Shown here: in pieces, positions 12,201-22,296 of the stretch
How positions within the stretch are numbered: the first letter of the stretch is position 1
How the letters are laid out: each line of letters begins with the position of its first letter
Assembly: GCA_023935145.1 (NCBI GenBank)
Contig: CM043700.1
Location: 2,498,501 to 2,562,500, forward strand
DNA from: Bretschneidera sinensis
Lineage: Eukaryota; Streptophyta; Magnoliopsida; Brassicales; Akaniaceae
Direction of reading: 5' to 3'
DNA: 64,000 nucleotides
Notes under the pieces: model-generated
Databases searched by the model: none
What the model was told of the DNA's origin: nothing
Seen by the model: the letters and a program-made list of their open reading frames with translations, nothing else
Position numbers and translations under genes: made by a program

Positions 12201-12604
12201 CTACAGCTATTCAAATCTTGAACTAGCTTATTAAAGACATCAAGATTATCTTGTAACTTTTTACTAGGATCCATTTTAAAAGCAAAGATTCTTTTAAGAA
12301 GATAAATTTTGTTAGGGAGAGTTTTGGTAAGAAACAACTCATCTAGTTTCTTCCATATGACAACTGGATCCTCCGAGTCTCCGCACTCCCTTGTGACACT
12401 ATCCGACATGTGCAAGAAAATGGTGCTGTAAGCCATCTTCTTCATCTCGGTCCGTTGGTCCTCCGTGACACTTGCTGGAAAAGCATCATCTTCTCCAATA
12501 GCGAAGTCCACTTTCTGTTGCATTAGAACCGCCTTGATCTTCCGCTTCCAAAGAGCAAAGTCTCCCTTTCCATCAAACTTCTCAACATAGAAATTTGAAG
12601 CCAT
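9242..12604 (-). pseudogene. Copia gag-pol polyprotein, broken
   Basis: The frame opens at 12604 (MASNFYVEKFDG) with a UBN2-type gag. A CCHC zinc knuckle (CFYCNKEGHFKKDC, ~11830-11875), the protease DSG motif (WILDSGCTYHMCP, ~11700), the GAG-pre-integrase domain and the first part of the integrase core (IHTDLWGP) follow, up to 11000. The rest of the integrase lies at 10124-10834 after a break. An RT segment (9638-10084) runs straight from FTETFSP into ILIYVDDVLLV, so the middle of the RT, with its first catalytic region, is deleted. RNase H pieces continue to 9242 in shifted frames (ECIAVTEA, NPVFHEGMKHMDVWYH, ADLGTK). The product would have been a single gag-protease-integrase-RT-RNase H protein. 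Confidence 0.9.
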
Positions 12605-12830
12605 CTTTTGCGGACAAGATCCCTGATTTATGCACTACCCACAAATGCTTTCTTCAACCTCAAGAACACAGATCGAAGATGGATCTTAACACCATTCTTG
12701 AATCACCCTCAAGAACACGATCAGATCTTGATCTTTACACCATTCTTGAATCACCCAAGAAGTTGATCTTTGATTCTTGGAGTCTTGGCTCCGTCACCTT
12801 CTTGTTCTTGCTCCAATACCCAGCTGTGCA

Positions 12831-12842
12831 GCTCTGATACCA
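12831..12842 (-). other. Copia primer-binding site (initiator tRNA-Met)
   Basis: On the minus strand the sequence is TGGTATCAGAGC, one base inside the 5' LTR. This is the standard plant copia primer site complementary to the 3' end of initiator tRNA-Met. Confidence 0.95.
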
Positions 12843-12843
12843 C

Positions 12844-13856
12844 TGTTGGAAATCACCTTGACAAGATGCCCAAGTGGTGATCTTCCAAACACTCAAGTCT
12901 AGAATGACTTGTAGAAAGAAATGCAGCAATCGAACACAAGAACAAAAAATCAAAGAAAGAAAAAAGACAAGCAATTTGTTATCGAGGTTCGGCAATGTGC
13001 CTACATCCCCGTGAGATCCTCCGAACTCTCTGCACAAAATCAAATGGTTCTTACAAGTTATAGCAATCCCCTTCAAGAAATCAAGTTCTTGAAGAAACAA
13101 GAAGAGAAGAAAGGAAGAAGATGAGAACTAACAATGCTCTCTTTCTAATATAGACTTCTCTCTCTTTTACAACCAGCCTCACTACAAAGAGTCCTTCTTG
13201 TGTTTATGTCTCTCACACAGTTCTCTCTTGTATTACACTTGATCTCACACAATGTCACAACTTTCTCTTGTTCTTGTGAAAAAATGAGGCTAGGAAACCC
13301 CTTTTATAGCCATCCACTTCTTGTCCATTCTTGAGATTCAATCCTAACCCTTTGATCATGATTACCACTTAATCATGGCCCTCCATCAATCCTAAGTGGT
13401 GTTGTGCGTTTTAACCTTGCACCCACGCACCTAAGAGGAGGTTAAAGCATGCTGTCCATGTGTGGTTTATTGTGCATAGTGCCTAGGCGCTCAACAGGGA
13501 GTGCCATGGCGCTGGGCAGGGCATCTTTGCACACTTTCTGGACGCCATGGTGTTGGTGGGGAGCGCCTAGGCGAGGGTGCGGGTCAGGAAGACTTCATTC
13601 TGGGTGCCAGGGTGCTGGTGGAGGGGCGCCTAGGCGCACACTGATGCTGCCCCTCCACACAGCAGTGCGCACACTTTCTTGATTGTGTGCTGAAGTGCGC
13701 ACACCATTGCGCCTGCCCTTATCTTGCTCCAAATTGATGCACACACATGTGTGCAGCCTTTTAACTTGCTGAACTTTAATCCTCCAACCTTGGTTTAGAC
13801 TTAAATCATCTTTGAACCATGTTTGGACATGTTTGAACCTTAGACAAATACCAACA
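12844..13856 (-). repeat. 5' LTR of the copia element
   Basis: This 1013-bp terminal repeat has its TATA box on the minus strand at 13301-13310 (GCTATAAAAG). It carries three GCCTAGGCG palindromic words (13481-13490, 13563-13573, 13626-13637), of which the last is the perfect 12-bp palindrome GCGCCTAGGCGC. Confidence 0.95.
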
Positions 13857-13861
13857 CGGAT

Positions 13862-15309
13862 TGATGCTAACAATTGTTAGAGAATATTGCAACACGCATT
13901 GAGAAATCATCAAATCTGTACCAAGTACAAACCAATTCAAATTAGTAAACTCAAGTTCTAAACCAGTTCTCGTTAAGAAAAGAGAAATCTAAACGACATA
14001 ACATCACATGACCAGTGTATCCTTTCACAAAGTTATCCATCACACAACATCAACTACCACTCAGCAAACAGCACTCCCTAAAGCAGTTTCTCATCAACAA
14101 AGTTTTAACAAACACGGCGTCACAAGACCAGATTCCTTCAACAAAGTTTTACATATACAACATTAACTAACACTTAACACCTTCTGATCAGTACGATCTA
14201 GGACCTGTGGGAAATGTTAGGCATGAGATCAGGGTTGTATATACCTTATTCTAGAATTCAGTAAAATACTCTGACTTTCAATTGGAATTGCAGATATTGA
14301 CTTTACTGGAACAAGTGTACCTTGTTGGTATCGGGTTGTTTGTATAGCTACCATATTTCCTCCAATTTTACATCTATTCTGGCGGGATCCATCTTCTAAT
14401 GAAAGACACTTGAAAGAGGTTAATTGTCAGGGCATCTTTTAATATTCTAGTACAGGACAATTTGAAATCATTTCTACTTGATACTCTAGGTTGGGAGGGA
14501 TCTCTTTTGTCTTCTTTGTACAGGGGAAAGACAATGCTGTGTTTTGGTTCTTTCATTGCATGGTTTCTTTTCTTCTAAAAGCTACAATCCCTTATGTCAA
14601 GAGTACTGAAGATGCCTACCTTTATAATAGACTTGAATTCCATCTCAAACAAAATGGTGGAGAAAGCCATTCCTCCAGTAAAGAAGAGACATGCATATAC
14701 ATAGCTTTCAATGTTAAGGCTTCTGAAGAGACTCAGCTCTCAAAATATTACAGCACACTGACACTGTATAATATTTCTAACCAAATAAGTAAAAAAAGAT
14801 AATGGAGATAAACCCAATACCCAGAATGGAAGTGTCAACAAAAGACTAATTCAGAGCAGGCAGCCAGTAGAAGATGCAAACAGAGAACAAAGAGCAACCA
14901 AGCTGTCACTTTCTTACCTGAACTATACATGCTGAAAGATCAATCTAGAATATGCCACCAAAAACAATGGAAGAGTACTGCTTCATCTCATTAGTCATAT
15001 GATACCTGCAGTGTACATAACTCATCAGTATCTATTAGCAGAAAACTAGCATCCCTAATGCAACACATAAGACAAAACAACTTGCTCAATGATAGAAAAT
15101 GAAAACAGAATAAGAAGATCATAATTGAAACTACCAAACTTCCAACTCAAAATATGAAGTTAAAAATAAAGGAAGCAAATATTAGCAAAAATCAAGCTGG
15201 TATTCAATTGAATATATTTATATATAAATTGTCCAATCAATTAACAGACCCCATTAACTGAAAATAACTAAGATCTACAAGGGAAGCAAGTGCAGAAGCA
15301 AATGGAGCC
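13862..15309. other. Intergenic DNA and 3' flank of the HSF pseudogene
   Basis: No gene is supported. The stretch is AT-rich. The open frame at 14491-14802 shows no domain. The part nearest 15310 is presumably the former 3'UTR of the minus-strand HSFA3-like pseudogene. Confidence 0.5.
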
Positions 15310-17758
15310 CTATGGATCCACCCCCTTAGACCTATCATCTTTTCTCTGGCCAGCCTGACTCTCAGGCTCATCAAGAGGATATTCGTTAGCTGGCCAATTA
15401 TCAATGCCTGGACTTCCTGCTGCTTGTTCGGAACCCAAATGGGCCAAATCCCACACATCAGATAATGCACTCATAATTCCCAACTCTGGCACATCATAAT
15501 TGAAAAGATTACCCCATAACTCATTGCTAGAGCTTGACTACCAGCACTGACATCAAAACCCATGCTCCATATATCTTCTTGTTTGGCAATGCTTTCAATT
15601 CCATGAGATGGGAACTCTGTAATATTCTTCTCCTTCACCAAATCCTCAGGGAGAGAGACAAAATAGTCAGGACAATCCCCCTGTTGTGGGCTCATAAAAT
15701 TCTTTCCTTTGAAATGAAAATCTTCACTTCCCAAGCTTGATGCCCCTTCTCCATGCTCTGGTGTTCTATTGAATCCATGCACTAGTGCTAACTCATCTGA
15801 GACAGCTAATTCTTCTGATGGAACATCCTCAACTTGAAGTGGCATGCCTTCTGCACCTAGATCCATCCCTATAATTCCTTGCATGGCATAATTAGGAGAC
15901 TGCTCAGCAAAGTCTGGGGCTACAGAAGGTACGTTGAGGTTTTTCCAATAAGATTTGTACTTCACAATCTGCCCTTCCATGGATGAATCTGATTTATAAG
16001 GTTCATATTGCTGGTGCTTGACAAATTTCCTCCTCATCCTTGAAGAGCCAATATCTCCCTGTTCCTTCTTCTCCTTAAAACGGGCTAAGAAAGCTGGATT
16101 CTGAAACAACTTTGTCAAGAATGAAACCATCTGTCTCTGCCTTTGCTCTGCTGCCTGAAGACTCTGATTCACCACTTCCATATGGTGAGCTGTCTGCAGT
16201 GCTGCTGCTGGAGTTCTACTACCTCTGCATTAGCATATTCCTCTCCTTCCTCAACCTCTCTATCTTACCTTCCAATCCGGACCTCCCTGGTTCAGAAGGA
16301 GGCCCAAAATAGCTGCCAACCTGTTGGGAATTAAATGACTTACGCCTTTGAATTTTCTTCAAAAGATGCCTCTTCCCTCGCTGGAAAGCTCCATTTGCAA
16401 ATTCCAACCTATCAGCATCAATCTTGTGAAACCCCTGAATACATTACAAAAAATGATTCAAGAATGAATGGGGAAAATTAGAAACTTCAAGAAACAAAAA
16501 TGTAACATAACTATAGGCGTAATAAATAAGTTCCGTCGAAGCTGCCAATTTTCACACACGGAAGTAGCTGAATTGCACTACGTAGGTGATCTGGGTGTCA
16601 AACAACCAGCTTTTAGGAATTTAAAGAAAATAGTTAGACAACAACATGCAATTAACTTGACAAAGTAGCACAATAGCACATATTCCACGAGAACCTGAAA
16701 TCTCCCTGAAGAAGATCCAACTCCCTACCCAAGTAAACACTTGGGGTAAGGATGTTCTTGGCGTTATGAAGAAGCTAAACCCCATCCCAAGTAAAACATT
16801 TTCTCGAAAATTACATACATACATACAATTCACGACAAGAAAGGCCTCAAGATTACAGTTCTTGAGATAGCTTGAACACAAACAAACCCATCAGAACAAC
16901 TAAATATCCATAGAACATCATAGGAGAACACCATTTCATTAGTTTACATGTACAAACCATAAGAACTTAAAAATTTTACAAAGTATTTTAAACCAAAACG
17001 ATATCTGCATTCATTTAAAACCCCGTCCAATACAAAATCTTATTACAATAATTTCATAGCTAATGATACATCAACAAACCCCCTCGGGCCCCTCCAAAGT
17101 GTACGTTACAAAATCCGCCTCACCTATATCTACAACAGGTTGGTCTTCGCCAAAATCCAAGAGCATACAGATTAAACATCAAAACAAAACAAATACATAA
17201 AAAAAAAAAAAAAGAAATGCAACAAAAAGACTGACGAAACAAAATAACAAGCATCTACGTACAGATCACACCAGCCAATACAAGCTGTTTTGCTGCAATA
17301 CCCACATAAGTATTAAGCTGCCGAACAAAACTGGAGAAATTGTTGTGCTTGAAATACCGAGGAAGTATGAGCCTCGCGAACTCCACTGCGTCCCACACCA
17401 CGAAGCTCTTACCGGTCGGGCCCCACGACAATATCGGATCCAGGCTCCGATCATCCGCCAGATCGAAAGTCTTGCACAGAAATGGCGGTATCGGGTTACC
17501 ATGCAAGCATTCCAGGGGCCGAGGCACGGAAGAACTTTCCGTTTCGCCGCCTGTATACGATGGTAAGTTTTGAACTACTTCACCAACTGGGCTTGCCTTG
17601 AATTCGAACATCTCCAAAGCAGATGCTCGGTTCACCGTCTACAGCGCTTCTAATTCCATCAGAGGAGAAGGAAATGAAGAAGATAAAGAAGACCCAGAAA
17701 AACCCATGCTTGTATCCACGAACAGAGACCCAGAAGGGAATTGTTGTTGAGTACCCAT
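15310..17758 (-). pseudogene. HSFA3-like heat-stress transcription factor, pseudogene
   Basis: Exon 1 (17306-17758) starts MGTQQQFPSGS, is stopped in frame by TAG at 17639-17641, and then continues through the DNA-binding domain ([42 protein letters not shown]). The intron donor is TAT/GTGGGT. Exon 2 (15310-16434) resumes [17 protein letters not shown] and covers HR-A/B and a C-terminal acidic region ending ESQAGQRKDDRSKGVDP. Breaks: a frameshift after MLMQ (~16222-16228), a second at ~16190-16205 before MEVVNQSLQAAEQRQ, and a third at ~15532-15545. The DBD tryptophan usual in the K-W-E-F segment is leucine. Intact class A HSFs bind heat-shock elements and activate chaperone genes. The assignment to A3 rests on the [12 protein letters not shown] and MRRKFVKHQQ segments and is from memory. 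Confidence 0.85.
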
Positions 17759-17963
17759 GATCAACGGTTGTGACAGAGTCGGCGTCTTTTCTGGTTGAAT
17801 CAAAGTAGTAGTAGTAGTAGCAGCAGCAGCAAAGGAGGGAATTTATATCTTTCGTCTTCTGTATTCATCCAATTGACAATACGATTATAAGTATGATGCT
17901 CTAGTTTAAGGAGAGATGAGATAAATCTTAAGGAAAGAAATGTAGAGCGAGGGAGATTAGAGG

Positions 17964-19272
17964 TGATACTGCCAAAATACACCTCTCCAACAAGAAGACG
18001 ACACGTGGATCATCTTGACCCCAAGCTGCAAAGAGACACGTGGAAGAACCAGGCTCGGACAGTTGGGCCTCCAGGTCATGACCGCCCTTCAGGGCATCAT
18101 TGCCCCCCAGCTGGGTCTCCACGTCACCACCGCCCTCCAGGCCATCATTACCCAACCAAGTTGGGACGTCAGGTCGTCAAACCGCCTTAACGCATAAATG
18201 ACTTCAGAGCAAGCCAGCAAGGCAAAGCCCTAATGGACGGTCCCCAGCCACCTAGCTGGGCCTCCTAGGCATCATTACCCAACCCAGTTGGGACAACATA
18301 TCACTGCCGCCCTAGGCCAAATGCCGCCTTCGAAGCCCTATAAAAAGGGTCAGATACGTCTGGGTCCTAGCCTCCAGCTCAACACAACACATTTTTGGAT
18401 ACTGCCAAAATACACCTCTCCAACAAGAAGACGACACGTGGATCATCTTGACCCCAAGCTGCAAAGAGACACGCGGAAGAACCAGGCTCGGACAGTTGGG
18501 CCTCCAGGTCATGACCGCCCTTCAGGGCATCATTGCCCCCCAGCTGGGTCTCCACGTCACCACCGCCCTCCAGGCCATCATTACCCAACCAAGTTGGGAC
18601 GTCAGGTCGTCAAACCGCCTTAACGCATAAATGACTTCAGAGCAAGCCAGCAAGGCAAAGCCCTAATGGACGGTCCCCAGCCACCTAGCTGGGCCTCCTA
18701 GGCATCATTACCCAACCCAGTTGGGACAACATATCACTGCCGCCCTAGGCCAAATGCCGCCTTCGAAGCCCTATAAAAAGGGTCAGATACGTCTGGGTCC
18801 TAGCCTCCAGCTCAACACAACACATTTTTGGATACTGCCAAAATACACCTCTCCAACAAGAAGACGACACGTGGATCATCTTGACCCCAAGCTGCAAAGA
18901 GACACGCGGAAGAACCAGGCTCGGACAGTTGGGCCTCCAGGTCATGACCGCCCTTCAGGGCATCATTGCCCCCCAGCTGGGTCTCCACGTCACCACCGCC
19001 CTCCAGGCCATCATTACCCAACCAAGTTGGGACGTCAGGTCGTCAAACCGCCTTAACGCATAAATGACTTCAGAGCAAGCCAGCAAGGCAAAGCCCTAAT
19101 GGACGGTCCCCAGCCACCTAGTTGGGCCTCCTAGGCATCATTACCCAACCCAGTTGGGACAACATATCACTGCCGCCCTAGGCCAAATGCCGCCTTCGAA
19201 GCCCTATAAAAAGGGTCAGATACGTCTGGGTCCTAGCCTCCAGCTCAACACAACACATTTTTGGCATCAACA
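17964..19272 (+). repeat. Three tandem intron-less LTR copies (A, B, C)
   Basis: The period is 433 bp. Copies A and B stop at TTTTTGG, so the terminal CATCAACA is missing. Copies B and C start at ATACTGCC, so the initial TG is missing. Only C has the full terminus GGCATCAACA. All three read GGGTCAG/ATACGTCTGG where D and the 3' LTR carry a 152-bp segment beginning GTATACACTCC and ending CTCTCCCTGTGCAG. Copy A differs from the rest at CACGTGGAAG (others CACGCGGAAG). Confidence 0.95.
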
Positions 19273-19653
19273 GATTTCTGATACTGCCAAAATACACCTC
19301 TCCAACAAGAAGACGACACGTGGATCATCTTGACCCCAAGCTGCAAAGAGACACGCGGAAGAACCAGGCTCGGACAGTTGGGCCTCCAGGTCATGACCGC
19401 CCTTCAGGGCATCATTGCCCCCCAGCTGGGTCTCCACGTCACCACCGCCCTCCAGGCCATCATTACCCAACCAAGTTGGGACGTCAGGTCGTCAAACCGC
19501 CTTAACGCATAAATGACTTCAGAGCAAGCCAGCAAGGCAAAGCCCTAATGGACGGTCCCCAGCCACCTAGCTGGGCCTCCTAGGCATCATTACCCAACCC
19601 AGTTGGGACAACATATCACTGCCGCCCTAGGCCAAATGCCGCCTTCGAAGCCC

Positions 19654-19661
19654 TATAAAAA
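19654..19661 (+). promoter_or_regulatory. TATA box of the LARD LTR
   Basis: TATAAAAA sits in a GC-richer context. The expected start site about 30 bp downstream falls inside the 152-bp GT...AG segment, which matters for how that segment could be spliced. The same box recurs in copies A-C and in the 3' LTR. Confidence 0.7.
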
Positions 19662-19668
19662 GGGTCAG

Positions 19669-19820
19669 GTATACACTCCAAACCCGAACTTTTTGCTCAA
19701 CTGCAAAAGGGAGCGCTCATCCCCTACATATTTTTGCTCTGACTCTAACTAAAGCTTCGGAGCATCCTCGGAGGCACCCCCTCCGGCGACCCCCTAGCTC
19801 ACATTCCTCTCCCTGTGCAG
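19669..19820 (+). other. Putative intron in LTR D (152 bp)
   Basis: The donor is CAG/GTATAC, and the acceptor CTCTCCCTGTGCAG/AT has a good polypyrimidine tract and a CTCAC branch-like word about 20 bp upstream. Three sister copies lack exactly this interval, and the 3' LTR retains it at 22092-22243. The join also leaves a CAG microhomology, so a plain deletion is possible. Confidence 0.55.
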
Positions 19821-19876
19821 ATACGTCTGGGTCCTAGCCTCCAGCTCAACACAACACATTTTTGGCATCAACAGAT

Positions 19877-19894
19877 TGGCGCCCACCGTGGGGC
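19877..19894 (+). other. LARD primer-binding site
   Basis: TGGCGCCCACCGTGGGGC begins four bases after LTR D. TGGCGCC... is the usual start of primer sites in plant gypsy-type elements. The specific tRNA was not assigned. Confidence 0.8.
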
Positions 19895-19951
19895 ACCACC
19901 ATCTCTCGCTGGCAGTAACAGCGAAGAAGTTTAAAGAACTCATCTGTTGTC

Positions 19952-19987
19952 ATGCCGCCCAAATCCACCACCAGGGATGCGGGTTAA
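19952..19987 (+). other. Vestigial 11-codon leader ORF
   Basis: MPPKSTTRDAG followed by TAA. An ATG with a basic MPP start is common at the gag start of plant gypsy elements, so this may be the last remnant of gag in a non-coding element. It is too short to be more than a hint. Confidence 0.3.
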
Positions 19988-20041
19988 AGAGCAGTAGGGG
20001 CCAGTACTCATACCCCTCTGTTTAGGTCAAGGTCCTTAGCC

Positions 20042-20253
20042 GTAGTGCGCACGCCCCTGTCCGAACTCTCGTATAGCGCACACAGCTAGGCACTGTAGTG
20101 CGCACGCCCCTGTCCGAACTCTCGTATAGCGCACACAGCTAAGCACTGTAGTGCGCACGCCCCTGTCCGAACTCTCGTATAGCGCACACAGCTAAGCACT
20201 GTAGTGCGCACGCCCCTGTCCGAACTCTCGCATAGCGCACACGGCTAAGCATC
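20042..20253. repeat. 53-bp tandem repeat, four copies
   Basis: Starts are at 20042, 20095, 20148 and 20201. Each unit reads GTAGTGCGCACGCCCCTGTC, then CGAACTCTCG and a TAGCGCACACAGCTAAGCACT-like end (described in parts). The last copy is slightly diverged. It lies in the LARD interior. Confidence 0.95.
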
Positions 20254-20379
20254 AGTGCGCACACCCCTTTCTGAGACAAAGCAATGCACTCCTCGAACGG
20301 GGTCCAACGTTAATATACACTAATGCACACTGGCCGAGCATCCATGCGCACGACCAAATTAAGTTGCGCACACCCAAGG

Positions 20380-21530
20380 TCCGACCCAGTCCTCGGCCTC
20401 GGCCTCGACCCACTGTCCTCGGCCTCGGCCACAAGCTCTAAGATCCGAGCAGATGGATTGCTCTATCTGTCCTCGGACTCGTCCCTCAAAGGCCATGTCC
20501 TCGGCCTCGGCCTCGATCCAGTCCTCGGCCTCGACCCAGTCCTCGGACTCGATCCAGTCCTCGGCCTCGACCCAATCCTCGGCCTCGACCCAGTCCTCGG
20601 CCTCGACCCACTGTCCTCGGCCTCTGCCACAAGCTCTAAGATCCGAGCAGATGGATTGCTCTATCTGTCCTCGGACTCGTCCCTCAAAGGCCATGTCCTC
20701 GGCCTCGGCCTCGACCCAGTCCTCGACCTCGGCCTCGACCCACTGTCCTCGGCCTCGGCCACAAGCTCTAAAATCCGAGCAGATGGATTGCTCTATCTGT
20801 CCTCGGACTCGTCCCTCAAAGGCCATGTCCTCGGCCTCGGCCTCGATCCAGTCCTCGGCCTCGACCCAGTCCTCGGCCTCGATCCAGTCCTCGACCTCGA
20901 CCCAATCCTCGGCCTCAACCCAGTCCTCGGCCTCGACCCACTGTCCTCGGCCTCGACCCACTGTCCTCGGCCTCGGCCACAAGCTCTAAGATCCGAGCAG
21001 ATGGATTGCTCTATCTGTCCTCGGACTCGTCCCTCAAAGGCCATGTCCTCGGCCTCGGCCTCGATCCAGTCCTCGGCCTCGACCCAGTCCTCGGCCTCGA
21101 CCCAGTCCCCGGCCTCGATCCAGTCCCCGGCCTCGACCCAGTCCTCGGCCTCGACCCAGTCCTCGGCCTCGACCCACTGTCCTCGGCCTCGACCCAATCC
21201 TCGGCCTCGGCCACAAGCTCTAAGATCCGAGCAGATGGATTGCTCTATCTGTCCTCGGACTCGTCCCTCAAAGGCCATGTCCTCGGCCTCGGCCTCGATC
21301 CAGTCCTCGGCCTCGACCCAGTCCTCGGCCTCGATCCAGTCCTCGGCCTCGACCCAGTCCTCGGCCTCGACCCACTGTCTTCGACCTCGACCCATTGTCC
21401 TCGGACTCGTCCCTCAAAGGCCATGTCCTCGGCCTCGGCCTTGATCCAGTCCTCGGCCTCGACCTAGTCCTCGGCCTCGACCTACTGTCCTCGGCCTCGG
21501 CCTCATCCCTCCAAGGTCCGAGCGGCTGGA
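20380..21530. repeat. GC-rich minisatellite with higher-order structure (LARD interior)
   Basis: The basic unit is TCCTCGGCCTCGACCCAG (18 bp), with 6- and 12-bp variants. It is interrupted five times by a segment starting GCCACAAGCTCTAAG and running through GCAGATGGATTGC and CTCAAAGGCCATG (near 20428, 20626, 20758, 20974 and 21211). Because units are multiples of three, several frames stay open on both strands (373 codons plus, 207 codons minus), giving VLGLDP, SSASTQ or VEAEDW hexapeptides. This openness is a by-product of the repeat, not evidence of a gene. Confidence 0.9.
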
Positions 21531-21683
21531 CTTATTCCATATGTGCTCGACTCTTGTCTTTCCCGTCCAAGGCCGAGCAGATGGATTGCTCCACACTTAC
21601 TCGGCTCTAGCAGAACACGGTACATTATCATTGTCATTTAAGATCGAACCCTGCAATACTTCCTTAAGCACATAAATGTACTC

Positions 21684-21699
21684 AAGGAAGTGGGGGGCC
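21684..21699 (+). other. LARD polypurine tract
   Basis: AAGGAAGTGGGGGGCC lies two bases before the 3' LTR start TGATACTGCC. It would prime plus-strand DNA synthesis. Confidence 0.8.
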
Positions 21700-21701
21700 T
21701 C

Positions 21702-22296
21702 TGATACTGCCAAAATACACCTCTCCAACAAGAAGACGACACGTGGATCATCTTGACCCCAAGCTGCAAAGAGACACGCGGAAGAACCAGGCTCGGACAG
21801 TTGGGCCTCCAGGTCATGACCGCCCTTCAGGGCATCATTGCCCCCCAGCTGGGTCTCCACGTCACCACCGCCCTCCAGGCCATCATTACCCAACCAAGTT
21901 GGGACGTCAGGTCGTCAAACCGCCTTAACGCATAAATGACTTCAGAGCAAGCCAGCAAGGCAAAGCCCTAATGGACGGTCCCCAGCCACCTAGCTGGGCC
22001 TCCTAGGCATCATTACCCAACCCAGTTGGGACAACATATCACTGCCGCCCTAGGCCAAATGCCGCCTTCGAAGCCCTATAAAAAGGGTCAGGTATACACT
22101 CCAAACCCGAACTTTTTGCTCAACTGCAAAAGGGAGCGCTCATCCCCTACATATTTTTGCTCTGACTCTAACTAAAACTTCGGAGCATCCTCGGAGGCAC
22201 CCCCTCCGGCGACCCCCTAGCTCACATTCCTCTCCCTGTGCAGATACGTCTGGGTCCTAGCCTCCAGCTCAACACAACACATTTTTGGCATCAACA
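21702..22296 (+). repeat. 3' LTR of the LARD
   Basis: This 595-bp copy is nearly identical to LTR D (one visible change is AAAACTT for AAAGCTT near 22174). It retains the 152-bp GT...AG segment at 22092-22243 and is followed directly by the target duplication AGAGG. Confidence 0.95.

Larger units (their letters stand above)
8158..13861 (-). mobile_element. Ty1/copia LTR retrotransposon, defective, with 5-bp target duplication CGGAT
   Basis: LTRs lie at 8163-9158 and 12844-13856, and CGGAT flanks both ends (8158-8162 and 13857-13861). The element reads on the minus strand: the right copy is the 5' LTR, followed by a primer-binding site TGGTATCAGAGC at 12831-12842 that matches the 3' end of initiator tRNA-Met. 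LTR ends are TGTTGG...CCAACA, with the 3' LTR terminus changed to TGGTGG. Gag, protease, integrase, a shortened RT and RNase H follow in copia order. Motifs are closest to the Tork/Tnt1-like group. The LTRs differ at several percent of sites plus a ~20-bp indel near 13560, so this is an older insertion than the chromovirus further on. It cannot be autonomous. Confidence 0.95.
19279..19873 (+). repeat. Full-length LTR D, internal 5' LTR
   Basis: This 595-bp repeat begins TGATACTGCC and ends GGCATCAACA. A TATA box TATAAAAA lies at 19654-19661. The segment absent from copies A-C is 19669-19820 (GT...AG, 152 bp), with a pyrimidine-rich tract before its CAG. It differs from the 3' LTR at very few sites. 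Confidence 0.95.

Noticed and set aside
16112..16334. Plus-strand frames opposite the HSF pseudogene
   Set aside because: Antisense shadows of HR-A/B coding sequence, with no independent motifs.
17963..19512. Repeated 111-codon and 60-70-codon open frames in the LTR copies
   Set aside because: They recur because the LTR recurs. They overlap each other on both strands and have no retroelement domain.
20042..20253. CRISPR-like regular repeats
   Set aside because: The 53-bp units are directly head-to-tail with no spacers, in a plant retroelement.
20323..21444. 373-codon open frame (and 207-, 200- and 178-codon frames on both strands)
   Set aside because: All are generated by an 18-bp-based minisatellite with unit lengths divisible by three. 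Openness in several frames on both strands and hexapeptide repetition argue against a protein.
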